38,324 bases of DNA, from contig JAEURX010000015.1 in the NCBI GenBank assembly GCA_016788885.1, positions 1-38,324 on the forward strand, in the 5' to 3' direction. Below the pieces are notes generated by a model. It was not told the DNA's origin and did not search any database. It was given only the letters and a program-made list of their open reading frames with translations. Every line of letters begins with the position of its first letter. Position 1 is the first letter of the stretch. Positions 1-7,234 of the stretch are shown one piece after another. Position numbers and translations under genes: made by a program. This DNA is from Nitrospira sp. (GTDB lineage Bacteria; Nitrospirota; Nitrospiria; Nitrospirales; Nitrospiraceae).

Positions 1-475
1 CGGCTGGGCCCATCTGGCGGCGGTGATCGATTGTCATGATCGGGAAGTGATTGGGTACGAGTTCGCCTTGCGGAGTCGGGCGAAGGAGGCCGAGCGCGCC
101 GTGGAAGCCGCCTGCCTGGCCCGGTTTGGGACGCTGCGGCCTGTGGGGGCGCCAGTCTTGCGAAGCGATAACGGCCTCATCTTTCAGAGTCGGCGGTTTC
201 GACAAGCCTGCCGGGACTATCGGCTGACGCAGGAGTTCATCACGCCCCATACGCCGGAACAAAATGGGATTATCGAACGGTTCTTCCGCAGTCTCAAAGA
301 AGAGTGTGTCTGGCAGCACGTGTTTCGGACGTTCGAGGACGCGCGACGCGTCATTCGAGAGTGGATGCAGTGGTACAACCAGGAGCGCCCGCATCAGGCC
401 TTGGGCTATCGGAGCCCGATCCAATATCGGACGCAACAAGTAACTCAGGTGGCTTGATTTCAAGGGAGCACTACA
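1..475 (+). mobile_element. IS3-family element A, right part only
   Basis: This is the right-hand end of an IS3-family insertion sequence whose left part lies outside the window. It holds the C-terminal part of the transposase and, after the stop codon, a short tail ending in GGGAGCACTACA (464-475). Read from the other strand the tail starts TGTAGTGC, and a TG start is typical of IS3 termini. The boundary could be 2 bp further right. The element interrupts the transposase of element B, which runs on the opposite strand, so A inserted after B was already present. Confidence 0.7.
2..457 (+). CDS. IS3-family transposase OrfB, C-terminal part (partial)
   Basis: This is the catalytic rve (DDE integrase) domain of an IS3-family OrfB. 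The frame is open to the window edge and reads GWAHLAAVIDCHD at its start, so the GTG at 23 is internal and not a true start. The visible D-x-E part includes the LRSDNG segment (second catalytic Asp) and the EQNGIIERFFRSLKEE segment (catalytic Glu). The tail YNQERPHQALGYRSP is the usual end of the family. The protein cuts and joins the IS ends. Whether the full copy is intact cannot be judged here. Confidence 0.9.
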   Translation, partial: GWAHLAAVIDCHDREVIGYEFALRSRAKEAERAVEAACLARFGTLRPVGAPVLRSDNGLIFQSRRFRQACRDYRLTQEFITPHTPEQNGIIERFFRSLKEECVWQHVFRTFEDARRVIREWMQWYNQERPHQALGYRSPIQYRTQQVTQVA

Positions 476-1056
476 CAGGCATCCAGCGCCTTCGAGGTAA
501 ATTCGCTCCCATTGTCCACGGTGATGATCTTCGGGTATCCACACGGCTTTGCCACTCGCTCTAGGGCGGCGACCACCTTCTTCCCGGTCAGGGTGAAGTC
601 TGGTTCGATTATTTGACTGTGCCGACTATAGTTATCCACGACCGTGAGTGCGCGAAACCGCCGCCCGTCCAGTAGTGTATCCGCGACAAAATCCATACTC
701 CATCGTTCGTTCACCTGCGTCGGAGCCGACGGGACTACCCGCAGCGGACTGGCGCGTTTCCGTCGATGTGTCAGCCGCACCGCCAGCCCTTCTTCGCGAT
801 AAAGTCGACGGACCCGCTTGCCGTTGATCAGCCAGCCTTCTCGTCGCAGCATCACGTGCAGCCGGAGATACCCGAAGCGGGGACGGGCGTGAGCCAATTC
901 GCGCAACCGTCTCCGGAGGGCACTATCATCGCGCCGGCTGTGGCGGTAGTACCAGGACGCCCGATTCAACGTGACCAGCCCACACGCTCGTCGCACCCCG
1001 ATGGGATGCCGCCCTAGTACCTCTCGCACCAGAGCGCGTTTGCGCGCGGGCTTCAA
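460..1056 (-). pseudogene. IS3-family transposase OrfB, truncated
   Basis: The protein has the OrfB N-terminal region (HTH_21-like) and the first part of the rve domain: WSMDFVADTL carries the first catalytic Asp and VDNGSEFTSKALDA the second. Homology stops at ALDA, followed by CVVLP and a stop codon supplied by the end of element A. The Glu-containing C-terminus is absent, so the transposase should be inactive. The frame opens with TTG at 1056, overlapping the orfA stop. In the live element it would be reached by -1 frameshifting from orfA. Confidence 0.85.
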
Positions 1057-1319
1057 GGCTTTTTTGCGAGCACCTCTTGCAAAATCACCTTATCAAGCGT
1101 CAAATCGGCGACCAATTGCTTGAGCCTGCGGTTCTCCTCCTCCAGCTGCCGCAGCCGCCGGATCTCCGCGATCGCCATCTGGCCATATTGCTTACGCCAG
1201 ACATAGTACGTCGCTTCACTGATCCCAAGCGCTCGCGTGACTTCGGGAATCGGCGCTCCAGCCTCCACCTGCCGCAGCGCCGCGGCGATCTGTACCTCCG
1301 AAAACTTGCTCTTCTTCAT
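1053..1319 (-). CDS. IS3-family transposase OrfA
   Basis: This 88-residue protein has a helix-turn-helix (FSEVQIAAALRQVEAG through GISEATYYVWRKQYG) followed by a leucine-zipper-like coil (IRRLRQLEEENRRLKQLVADL). That is the normal OrfA plan: it binds the IS ends and multimerises. It matches the IS2/IS407 subgroup. The ATG at 1319 has an AAGGAGGAGGG ribosome site just upstream. Its last codons contain the slippery heptamer A-AAA-AAG (1059-1065, minus strand) in the correct register for a -1 shift into orfB. Confidence 0.9.
   Translation of the reverse strand: MKKSKFSEVQIAAALRQVEAGAPIPEVTRALGISEATYYVWRKQYGQMAIAEIRRLRQLEEENRRLKQLVADLTLDKVILQEVLAKKP
1059..1065 (-). promoter_or_regulatory. Programmed -1 frameshift site of IS element B
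   Basis: The orfA codons gca-aaa-aag place A-AAA-AAG exactly in the zero frame, and the -1 frame continues directly into orfB. This is the classic IS3-family arrangement for making the OrfAB fusion transposase. Because orfB is truncated, any fusion made here would be non-functional. Confidence 0.75.
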
Positions 1320-1503
1320 GCCCTCCTCCTTCCTCTGGAGGGCTGTCAGGCTAACACACGTTTCTAGTTTTCGCTGGTCCAGTTTTCTGGGAGGACGTCA
1401 CGCTCATCGCGGTTGCTCTGTATGTGACCTCTCTCACTGATGGAGGCGGGACTCTTGGTTCAGCGCCATGTTCCGTCCCGTCCTTGATTTTAGTACGCTT
1501 GTC

Positions 1504-1535
1504 GTGCGCATATGCACGGCTGTGCATAGATGCAC
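1504..1535. promoter_or_regulatory. Twin GTGC-N6-GCAC palindromes, putative enhancer for the DAB operon
   Basis: Two 14-bp palindromes, GTGCGCATATGCAC (1504-1517) and GTGCATAGATGCAC (1522-1535), have centres 18 bp apart. The second is perfect in its GTGCAT/ATGCAC arms. They lie about 125-155 bp upstream of the start expected from the sigma-54-like promoter at 1633-1648. That is a normal distance for an NtrC-type activator. The rest of 1401-1692 contains no convincing gene. Confidence 0.5.
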
Positions 1536-1632
1536 GTTGTCCGCGACCGGAGACGATCTTCTTCCTCTGCAGGGACCTAACTGATTCGCTCATTTCTTGG
1601 ATTTCACAGGGTTTCGTTCTTGTTGTCGCGTT

Positions 1633-1648
1633 AGGCCCTGTTCTTGCT
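1633..1648 (+). promoter_or_regulatory. Sigma-54-like promoter of dabBA
   Basis: AGGCCCTGTTCTTGCT fits the -24/-12 pattern TGGCACG-N4-TTGCW, with both invariant dinucleotides (GG at 1634, GC at 1646) correctly spaced by 10 bp and an intact TTGCT. It has three mismatches in the -24 half. Transcription would start near 1659, some 34 bp before dabB. The sigma-54 activator gene at 9296 and the palindromes at 1504-1535 support the call. Confidence 0.5.
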
Positions 1649-1692
1649 GATGACGCGGCGCAAGAACTGCGTGCTTCGGAGACCTGTGCATT

Positions 1693-3360
1693 ATGGAAGC
1701 AATTTTTCCACTCGTGACGATCTTTGCGCCCCTGCTGGGCACATTGCTCATCGGCCTGTTTTGGCGGGAGCTTGGTGAGCGCAGTGCACGCCTCGGCGTC
1801 GGAGCGCTCTGGTGCTCGGCGCTGACGTCGTTGGTAACCCTGGCGGTGGTGCTGTATGGAGACCCGATCCGCTTAACCATCCTGGGTGCGTCCTCGGGAG
1901 CCCTGGCCTATACGATTCTCATCGATCGCCTGGCCGGGGTCATGATGGTGTTGATCAGCCTGGTCAGTCTCATCATCCATGTGTATTCCGAGCGATACAT
2001 GGTAGGCGACGCAGGCTACATCCGCTTCTTTGTATTTCTGGGTGGTCTCACCTCCGTGTTGCTGAGCCTGGTCAGCAGCGGCAATCTGTTGTGGATGTTC
2101 GTCTGCTGGCATTTGGTGACGTGGCTGCTCGCGTCGTTGCTCGTCTGCAACCCGGCGAGTCGTCCGGCCAGGGAAGCCGGCCAGATGACCTTTTGGGTTC
2201 AGGGGCTCGGGGATTTCGCCTTTCTCTTGGCGCTGTTGGCCCTGTATGGCGCGACCGGCACGCTGGATCTGACCGAACTCTTTGCTCGCCTGCAGGCCAA
2301 TCCTGCGACGTTGACCCTCTGGCCGGGCATGCAGACGGATCTGGACGTGGCCCTGGTCGCGACCCTGTTACTCCTGTTGTCGGTGATGACGAAATCGGCG
2401 CAGTTTCCCTTTCACCTGTGGCTGATCGGCACGATCGAGGCCCCGACGCCGGTTTCGGCCTTGATGCATGCGGGTATCGTGAACGCCGGCGGCTTTCTCG
2501 TCAATCGCCTTGCTCCGCTGTTCGGATTGGCTCCCACGACGCTGCATCTGATGTTTGTGATCGGGTGCGTGACAGCCTTGATCGGCGCCACCGCGATGCT
2601 GACGCAAACCAGCGTGAAGCGCAGGCTCGTGTACTCGACCATGGGACAGATGGGATATATGGTCATGGAGTGCGGGCTGGGTGCATTTGCCCTGGCGGTG
2701 TTCCATCTCTGTGCGCACGGCCTCTTCAAGGCTACCCTGTTCCTCAATTCCGGCTCGGTCATCCACAAGGCGCGGACGGAATTCAAATTACCCCCGGCCG
2801 CCCAGGTGGATGAGGCCCATAGTTTTTCACCCATGACGTGGACGACCGGTGTGGTTGCGACGTTGGTGTTGCCGTTGGTGATCCTGCTCGTTGCGCATGG
2901 CGTCGTCAGCATTCCCTTGCAGGATGCGCAGGGGGCGGTGATTTTTCTCTTCTTCGGGTGGGTCACGACGTCGCAAGCGATGTTCACGCTGTACCGACTC
3001 CACACCGGGGCCTCCTGGACTGTCTCGTTGACCATGCTTGGGGCATTGACGGTCATCGGCCTCACCTACCTCTGGGCAGGCGAGGCATTTACCCATTTTT
3101 TGTATCCGGCCCATGATGCTGCGGCGAGTTTCATGCGCGCGGCCGAATGGAATCGTACGTTATTTGACGCGGTGGTGGGGTTAGCGGTGATGTTCATCCT
3201 GGCTGCGTGGGGCATGATTTACGGCAAGGCCAAAGGCGTCAAGTTGCTGATGCCGGCCTGGATGGATCAGTTGCGTGCACGGGCCTATGTCATGTTCTTG
3301 AATGGCCTCTATGTTGAAGATTTGGTTCGCGTGATCGGTCGAGCTGCGTTCCGCCGGTAA
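1693..3360 (+). CDS. dabB: DabB, membrane subunit of DAB inorganic-carbon transporter (NuoL/MrpA-like)
   Basis: This is a 555-residue polytopic membrane protein of the proton-antiporter family that includes NuoL. The proton-antiporter core is visible in KSAQFPFHLWLIGTIEAPTPV and the following segment with SALMHAGIVNAGGFL, and the chain is strongly hydrophobic throughout. It is followed 34 bp later by the DUF2309 gene, which is the diagnostic DAB arrangement. In characterised systems DabB couples cation flow to CO2 hydration by DabA, accumulating bicarbonate. It is not part of a complete complex I operon here, which argues against a respiratory NuoL. The ATG at 1693 follows a GGAG at about 1679. 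Confidence 0.9.
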   Translation: MEAIFPLVTIFAPLLGTLLIGLFWRELGERSARLGVGALWCSALTSLVTLAVVLYGDPIRLTILGASSGALAYTILIDRLAGVMMVLISLVSLIIHVYSERYMVGDAGYIRFFVFLGGLTSVLLSLVSSGNLLWMFVCWHLVTWLLASLLVCNPASRPAREAGQMTFWVQGLGDFAFLLALLALYGATGTLDLTELFARLQANPATLTLWPGMQTDLDVALVATLLLLLSVMTKSAQFPFHLWLIGTIEAPTPVSALMHAGIVNAGGFLVNRLAPLFGLAPTTLHLMFVIGCVTALIGATAMLTQTSVKRRLVYSTMGQMGYMVMECGLGAFALAVFHLCAHGLFKATLFLNSGSVIHKARTEFKLPPAAQVDEAHSFSPMTWTTGVVATLVLPLVILLVAHGVVSIPLQDAQGAVIFLFFGWVTTSQAMFTLYRLHTGASWTVSLTMLGALTVIGLTYLWAGEAFTHFLYPAHDAAASFMRAAEWNRTLFDAVVGLAVMFILAAWGMIYGKAKGVKLLMPAWMDQLRARAYVMFLNGLYVEDLVRVIGRAAFRR

Positions 3361-3394
3361 TTCGCCGGGGACCGGACCGCAATGGAGTACAGGC

Positions 3395-6300
3395 ATGGCA
3401 CTTGAACGACGCACTTTCACCGATGCAGAGCGGATGGAATTGCGGTCTCACGTGGAACTGGCGGGAGAGGCCATCGCCTCCTACTGGCCCATGCGCACGT
3501 TCATCCACCACAACCCGTTGCATGGCCTGGAGGAGCTGCCGTTCGATCAGGCGGTGAAGCGGGGCGAACAACTGCTCGGGGGCAAAGGCTATCTGCCGGG
3601 TGCGCTTTATCGCCGGTATGTGGCGGAGGGCCGTATCCGTCCGGAAGATCTGACCCACGTGCTGACACCGCTTGCCGGAGACCGGCAGGTGACGTTTGCC
3701 GGTCGCCAATTGTCCCACCTGGAGTTGTTGCGGTTGTCCATGATGCATGGGCTCGGCGATCCGTCCCTCGAGGCACAGGCCACGGATGGGGCAACGGATC
3801 AGATTGTGGCCTGGCTTGCCTCTTTGGCCGATGAGGCCAAGACCATCCAGACGGAATCGCTCCTTCCCTGGGAACCGCTCGATCTGTGCTCACAGGAGAC
3901 CCTGTCGGGCTGGTGCGATCGCACCTTGGGCACGTCGATCGTGTCGGACATCAACGAGCAGATGGTGAAATGGTGTGGAGTGTTTCTGGACGAGGGCGAA
4001 GCCTCATGGGTCATGCCCGAGCGGCAGCACACGTTTTATCGCTCCTGGAAACGACTGGCCCGGTACGATGCCGGGTTACGACTGCTGGGAGTGATGGATG
4101 TCGCGCAAAAAATCGACGCGATGGATGATCGTCCCGAAGAAGCGGTGCTCCATAGTCTGGCGGCGATGGGCATTCCCAAGCCGGCGTGGGAATCGTATTT
4201 CGCCTTACATCTGTCCGCCCTTCCCGGATGGACCGGGTACATCAAGTGGCGTTCTGAGGAACCGCATTACCCCTGGCAGACACGGTATCCCATCGATCTC
4301 GTGAAGTATCTGGCGGTACGCTTGTTCTACGAACGTGAGTTCGTCGATCTGCGCTGCCGGCAGCGGTTGGGTCTCGCGGGACAGTTTGACGCTGTCCGTG
4401 GCTACATCGAGCAGGCTCCTTACGGCCATTGGTTGAGGCGGCAGATGGTGGGCGGAAGGCTGGCGGCAGCGGTCGCCTCCGACGTGCAGGTCTGGACTCG
4501 ACAGCACCCGCACGCCAGTCAGGAGGAATGGAATCGCTTCGGGCGGCAGGTATATGAGCAGAGCGCCGGCCTGCGTGGTGCCGACATCCTGAAGCGGGAT
4601 GCGCGACGCTTGTCGGCGCTGGCTGTCGCCCTGGGCGTCGATCAGAACTTGGTGCCTCAGACCTCTCCTGCGGATGTGTTCACCGTGCTGAATTGGCTGG
4701 ATGGATTTCCGGTCGGACAACAGAGCCAACGGTGGCTGGAGGCGTTTGAAACGCGACAGCGTCTGGATGTGGTGGGACAATTGAGCGGAATCGCCAGGCA
4801 GTTGCGCGACAGCGATGGTCGCCCCGCGACTGGTGCGCCTGCGCGTCCGCTCGCCCAACTGGTGTTTTGCATCGACGTCCGCTCTGAAGTATTCCGCCGA
4901 CACCTTGAACAACTCGGCGGCTATGAAACATTGGGCGTCGCCGGATTTTTCGGTATCCCTGTGAAGTATCAGGCCTTCGGCGAAGAGCTTCCGGTGACGC
5001 ATGCGCCCGTGCTCTTGAAGCCCAAGAATCATATCCGCGAAATCCCGCGCAGCTACCATGGCACGGCGGCAAGTCGGCATCGGCTATTTGCCAAACTCAG
5101 CCACGCAGGCCATCATCTGCTCCACGATCTCAAAGAAAATGTCATTACGCCGTATGTGATGGTGGAGGCCCTGGGCTGGTTTTTCAGCGTGCCGTTCTTT
5201 GGGAAAACACTCTTCCCGCTCTGGTATCACCGCGTCACGACGTGGTTGAAGGGACTGTGGTTGCCGCCGTTGGCGACGACCCTCACGATCGATCGGTTGA
5301 GCCGCGAAGAGGCGCAGGAAATGGTGGCGGTGGAACAGCGCGCCGCCATTCGCGCCGCGCTGCGGCAGGAGTTTCCAGAGCTGGGGTCCGCGATCACGCC
5401 CGCGTTGATCGATAACATCAGGCTCGGCGCCATAGAGAATCAGGACGACCAGGGCAAGCGAGAGGTCGCGGAGAGTCTGGGAACCACGGCTGCCCAAGTC
5501 GAAGCTTTGTATGAGCGATTCCGTCGTGACTACACGCTGACGCCGCGAGGCATGTCCTCCCGTCTCCAACGCATCACTCACCATGGATTTTCGGTCTCCG
5601 AGCAGGCCTATGGTGTGGAAGCAGCGCTTCGACTGATGGGATTCACCTCGGGGTTTGCGCGCCTGGTGGTCATGTGTTCCCACGGCAGCACCTCGGACAA
5701 CAATCCGTATGAATCGGCGTTGGACTGCGGCGCGTGCGGAGGGAACAGCGGTTTGCCCAACGCGCGCGCCTTTGCCTCGATGGCAAACAATCCAGCGGTT
5801 CGTAAGGTCTTGGAGTCGCGCGGTCTCAAGATTCCAGGGGATACACACTTTGTGGCCGCGCAGCACGACACGACCAGGAACGATGTCCGCATCGTCGATT
5901 TAGAGGATGTCCCTGCGACACATCGGAAGGACCTGGTGCGGTTGTTGGACGATCTTCGAGAGGCGGGTGAGCAGGCGGCGCACGAACGGGGCTTGGCATT
6001 GGAGGGGACGGTTGCCTCGTCGAAGCGCAAGGACTCACTGATCAGGGCAAGCCGGAGAAGTGTGGACTGGGCCCAGGTGCGTCCGGAGTGGGGGCTGTCG
6101 AAAAATAATTTGCTCATCATCGGGCGGCGAGACCTCACGCGACCCTTGAATCTCCAAGGGCGGTCATTCCTCCATTCCTACGATTACCGACAGGATGACT
6201 CGGGGAAACTCCTGGAAGCCATCATGACGGCGCCGCTCATCGTGGCCCAGTGGATCAACATGGAGCACTATTTCTCGACCGTCGACAACGAAGTCTACGG

Positions 6301-6739
6301 CAGTGGGAGCAAGGTCTATCACAATATCGTCGGGCGGGTAGGGGTGATGAGTGGAGCAAGCAGTGACCTTCGGCTCGGGCTTCCTGCTCAGACTGTGCTG
6401 GACGGGCCGCGTCCCTATCACGAACCGATGCGGCTCCTCGCGGTGATCGAGGCTCCAAGGGAGCGGGTGGAAGCGGTGATTGCCACCCATCCCAGTCTCG
6501 AGCGGCTGTTCCATAACGAGTGGGTCTCGCTGGTGGTGTGCGAGCCGAACGAAGCCACCTTTTATCATTATGACATCATGCAGGGCTGGCAACCGGTGGC
6601 GGTAGAGCCGGACCAACGGACGGTGCGTTCAGATAATGTCAATGGACAGGTGAAGGTCGAAGCACATCCTGGCGGCGAGGCCTGCGAGGTCGTGGAGTCT
6701 GTGCCTGTGGAGCGGGATTCGACGACGACGCGTCCGTAG
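3395..6739 (+). CDS. dabA: DabA, DUF2309 carbonic-anhydrase-like subunit of DAB transporter
   Basis: This 1114-residue DUF2309 protein has a beta-carbonic-anhydrase-like zinc site with the family spacing: C492 and D494 in LVFCIDVRSE, H763 in MCSHGS and C778 in LDCGACGG. The H-to-C spacing of 15 residues equals that of the characterised Halothiobacillus DabA, whereas the C492-H763 interval is longer. The protein is clearly larger than the roughly 800-residue type member. It should hydrate CO2 to bicarbonate at the cytoplasmic face, energised by DabB. The start ATG at 3395 is in the only long frame, although its ribosome site is weak (GGAGTACAGGC). Confidence 0.92.
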   Translation: MALERRTFTDAERMELRSHVELAGEAIASYWPMRTFIHHNPLHGLEELPFDQAVKRGEQLLGGKGYLPGALYRRYVAEGRIRPEDLTHVLTPLAGDRQVTFAGRQLSHLELLRLSMMHGLGDPSLEAQATDGATDQIVAWLASLADEAKTIQTESLLPWEPLDLCSQETLSGWCDRTLGTSIVSDINEQMVKWCGVFLDEGEASWVMPERQHTFYRSWKRLARYDAGLRLLGVMDVAQKIDAMDDRPEEAVLHSLAAMGIPKPAWESYFALHLSALPGWTGYIKWRSEEPHYPWQTRYPIDLVKYLAVRLFYEREFVDLRCRQRLGLAGQFDAVRGYIEQAPYGHWLRRQMVGGRLAAAVASDVQVWTRQHPHASQEEWNRFGRQVYEQSAGLRGADILKRDARRLSALAVALGVDQNLVPQTSPADVFTVLNWLDGFPVGQQSQRWLEAFETRQRLDVVGQLSGIARQLRDSDGRPATGAPARPLAQLVFCIDVRSEVFRRHLEQLGGYETLGVAGFFGIPVKYQAFGEELPVTHAPVLLKPKNHIREIPRSYHGTAASRHRLFAKLSHAGHHLLHDLKENVITPYVMVEALGWFFSVPFFGKTLFPLWYHRVTTWLKGLWLPPLATTLTIDRLSREEAQEMVAVEQRAAIRAALRQEFPELGSAITPALIDNIRLGAIENQDDQGKREVAESLGTTAAQVEALYERFRRDYTLTPRGMSSRLQRITHHGFSVSEQAYGVEAALRLMGFTSGFARLVVMCSHGSTSDNNPYESALDCGACGGNSGLPNARAFASMANNPAVRKVLESRGLKIPGDTHFVAAQHDTTRNDVRIVDLEDVPATHRKDLVRLLDDLREAGEQAAHERGLALEGTVASSKRKDSLIRASRRSVDWAQVRPEWGLSKNNLLIIGRRDLTRPLNLQGRSFLHSYDYRQDDSGKLLEAIMTAPLIVAQWINMEHYFSTVDNEVYGSGSKVYHNIVGRVGVMSGASSDLRLGLPAQTVLDGPRPYHEPMRLLAVIEAPRERVEAVIATHPSLERLFHNEWVSLVVCEPNEATFYHYDIMQGWQPVAVEPDQRTVRSDNVNGQVKVEAHPGGEACEVVESVPVERDSTTTRP

Positions 6740-6812
6740 CCGATGCCGGCGAGGGCGCCTGATGGTATTGAATCTGGCACGACAGAACTAAAGGGGAGGA
6801 AGGGGGCGGAGT

Positions 6813-7136
6813 ATGTTGACGCTGCATCCGATGAAAGAGATTCGAATTGTCATCGAAGGGGAACACCTGAAAATCGTGACCAGTCTACTCGACCGGGTGG
6901 GCGCGACCGGGTACACGATCATCAACAACGTATCGGGCAAGGGGCATCACGGGTTTCATGAAGGGCACTTGCTGTTCGACGACACCAGCAGCCAGGTGAT
7001 CGTCTTTACCGTGGTGCCGGAGGAGCGTATCGAGCCGATTCTGGCGGGGCTCGGGCCGGTGTTCCACAAACATTCGGGTGCGATGTTTGTCAGCGACGTC
7101 TCCGTGACCCGCCGGGATCATTTCGTCGTTCGATAG
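6813..7136 (+). CDS. PII-like regulatory protein of the DAB operon
   Basis: This 107-residue protein has a ferredoxin-like fold pattern typical of the PII superfamily: KEIRIVIEGEHLKIVTSLLDRVGATGYTI, a glycine/histidine-rich loop (VSGKGHHGFHEG) in the T-loop place, then IVFTVVPEERIEPILAGLGPVF. The classical T-loop tyrosine region of GlnB is not visible. PII-like genes next to DAB genes are known and are thought to sense adenine nucleotides or bicarbonate to tune uptake. The ligand here is unknown. The ATG at 6813 follows a strong GGAGGAAGGGGGCGGAG. It lies 73 bp after dabA and is probably co-transcribed. Confidence 0.75.
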   Translation: MLTLHPMKEIRIVIEGEHLKIVTSLLDRVGATGYTIINNVSGKGHHGFHEGHLLFDDTSSQVIVFTVVPEERIEPILAGLGPVFHKHSGAMFVSDVSVTRRDHFVVR

Positions 7137-7160
7137 AGTCGGAGGCTCGGTCTCCGCCTC

Positions 7161-7211
7161 TCGACGGGCTCGGGGCTGCCCGGTATACTGACCGTGCACG
7201 CCCGGGCGTGC
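7161..7211 (+). promoter_or_regulatory. Sigma-70-like promoter with palindromic operator before the kinase/regulator pair
   Basis: TCGACG (7161-7166), a 17-bp spacer and TATACT (7184-7189) form a fair housekeeping promoter with a start near 7196. A perfect 16-bp palindrome, GCACGCCCGGGCGTGC, occupies 7196-7211, right over the predicted start. Its GCAC/GTGC arms recall those before dabB and before 10995, so repression by the encoded regulator is a reasonable guess. Confidence 0.45.
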
Positions 7212-7234
7212 CATTCAATGACCTGGCATGAGGG

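Larger units (their letters stand above)
476..1400 (-). mobile_element. IS3-family element B (IS407-like), truncated by element A
   Basis: The element carries orfA and a truncated orfB on the minus strand. The outer end is placed at 1400 because the minus strand there begins TGACGTCCTCCCAGAAAACT, which resembles the TGA...CCCC...TGGA terminal repeats of IS407-group elements. The other end has been lost at the junction with element A near 475. No target duplication can be checked because the partner end is missing. The remnant should be immobile. Confidence 0.65.

Noticed and set aside
1812-2813. A long 333-codon open frame overlapping dabB in another phase
   Set aside because: Its composition (Arg/Gly/Asp/Pro-rich, no domain) is that of a shadow frame, while the dabB frame shows clear family motifs.
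6772-6793. A perfect -24 half of a sigma-54 promoter (TGGCACG) before the PII-like gene
   Set aside because: The -12 half reads AACTA instead of TTGCA and lacks the invariant GC, and dabA ends only a few tens of bases upstream, so co-transcription is simpler.
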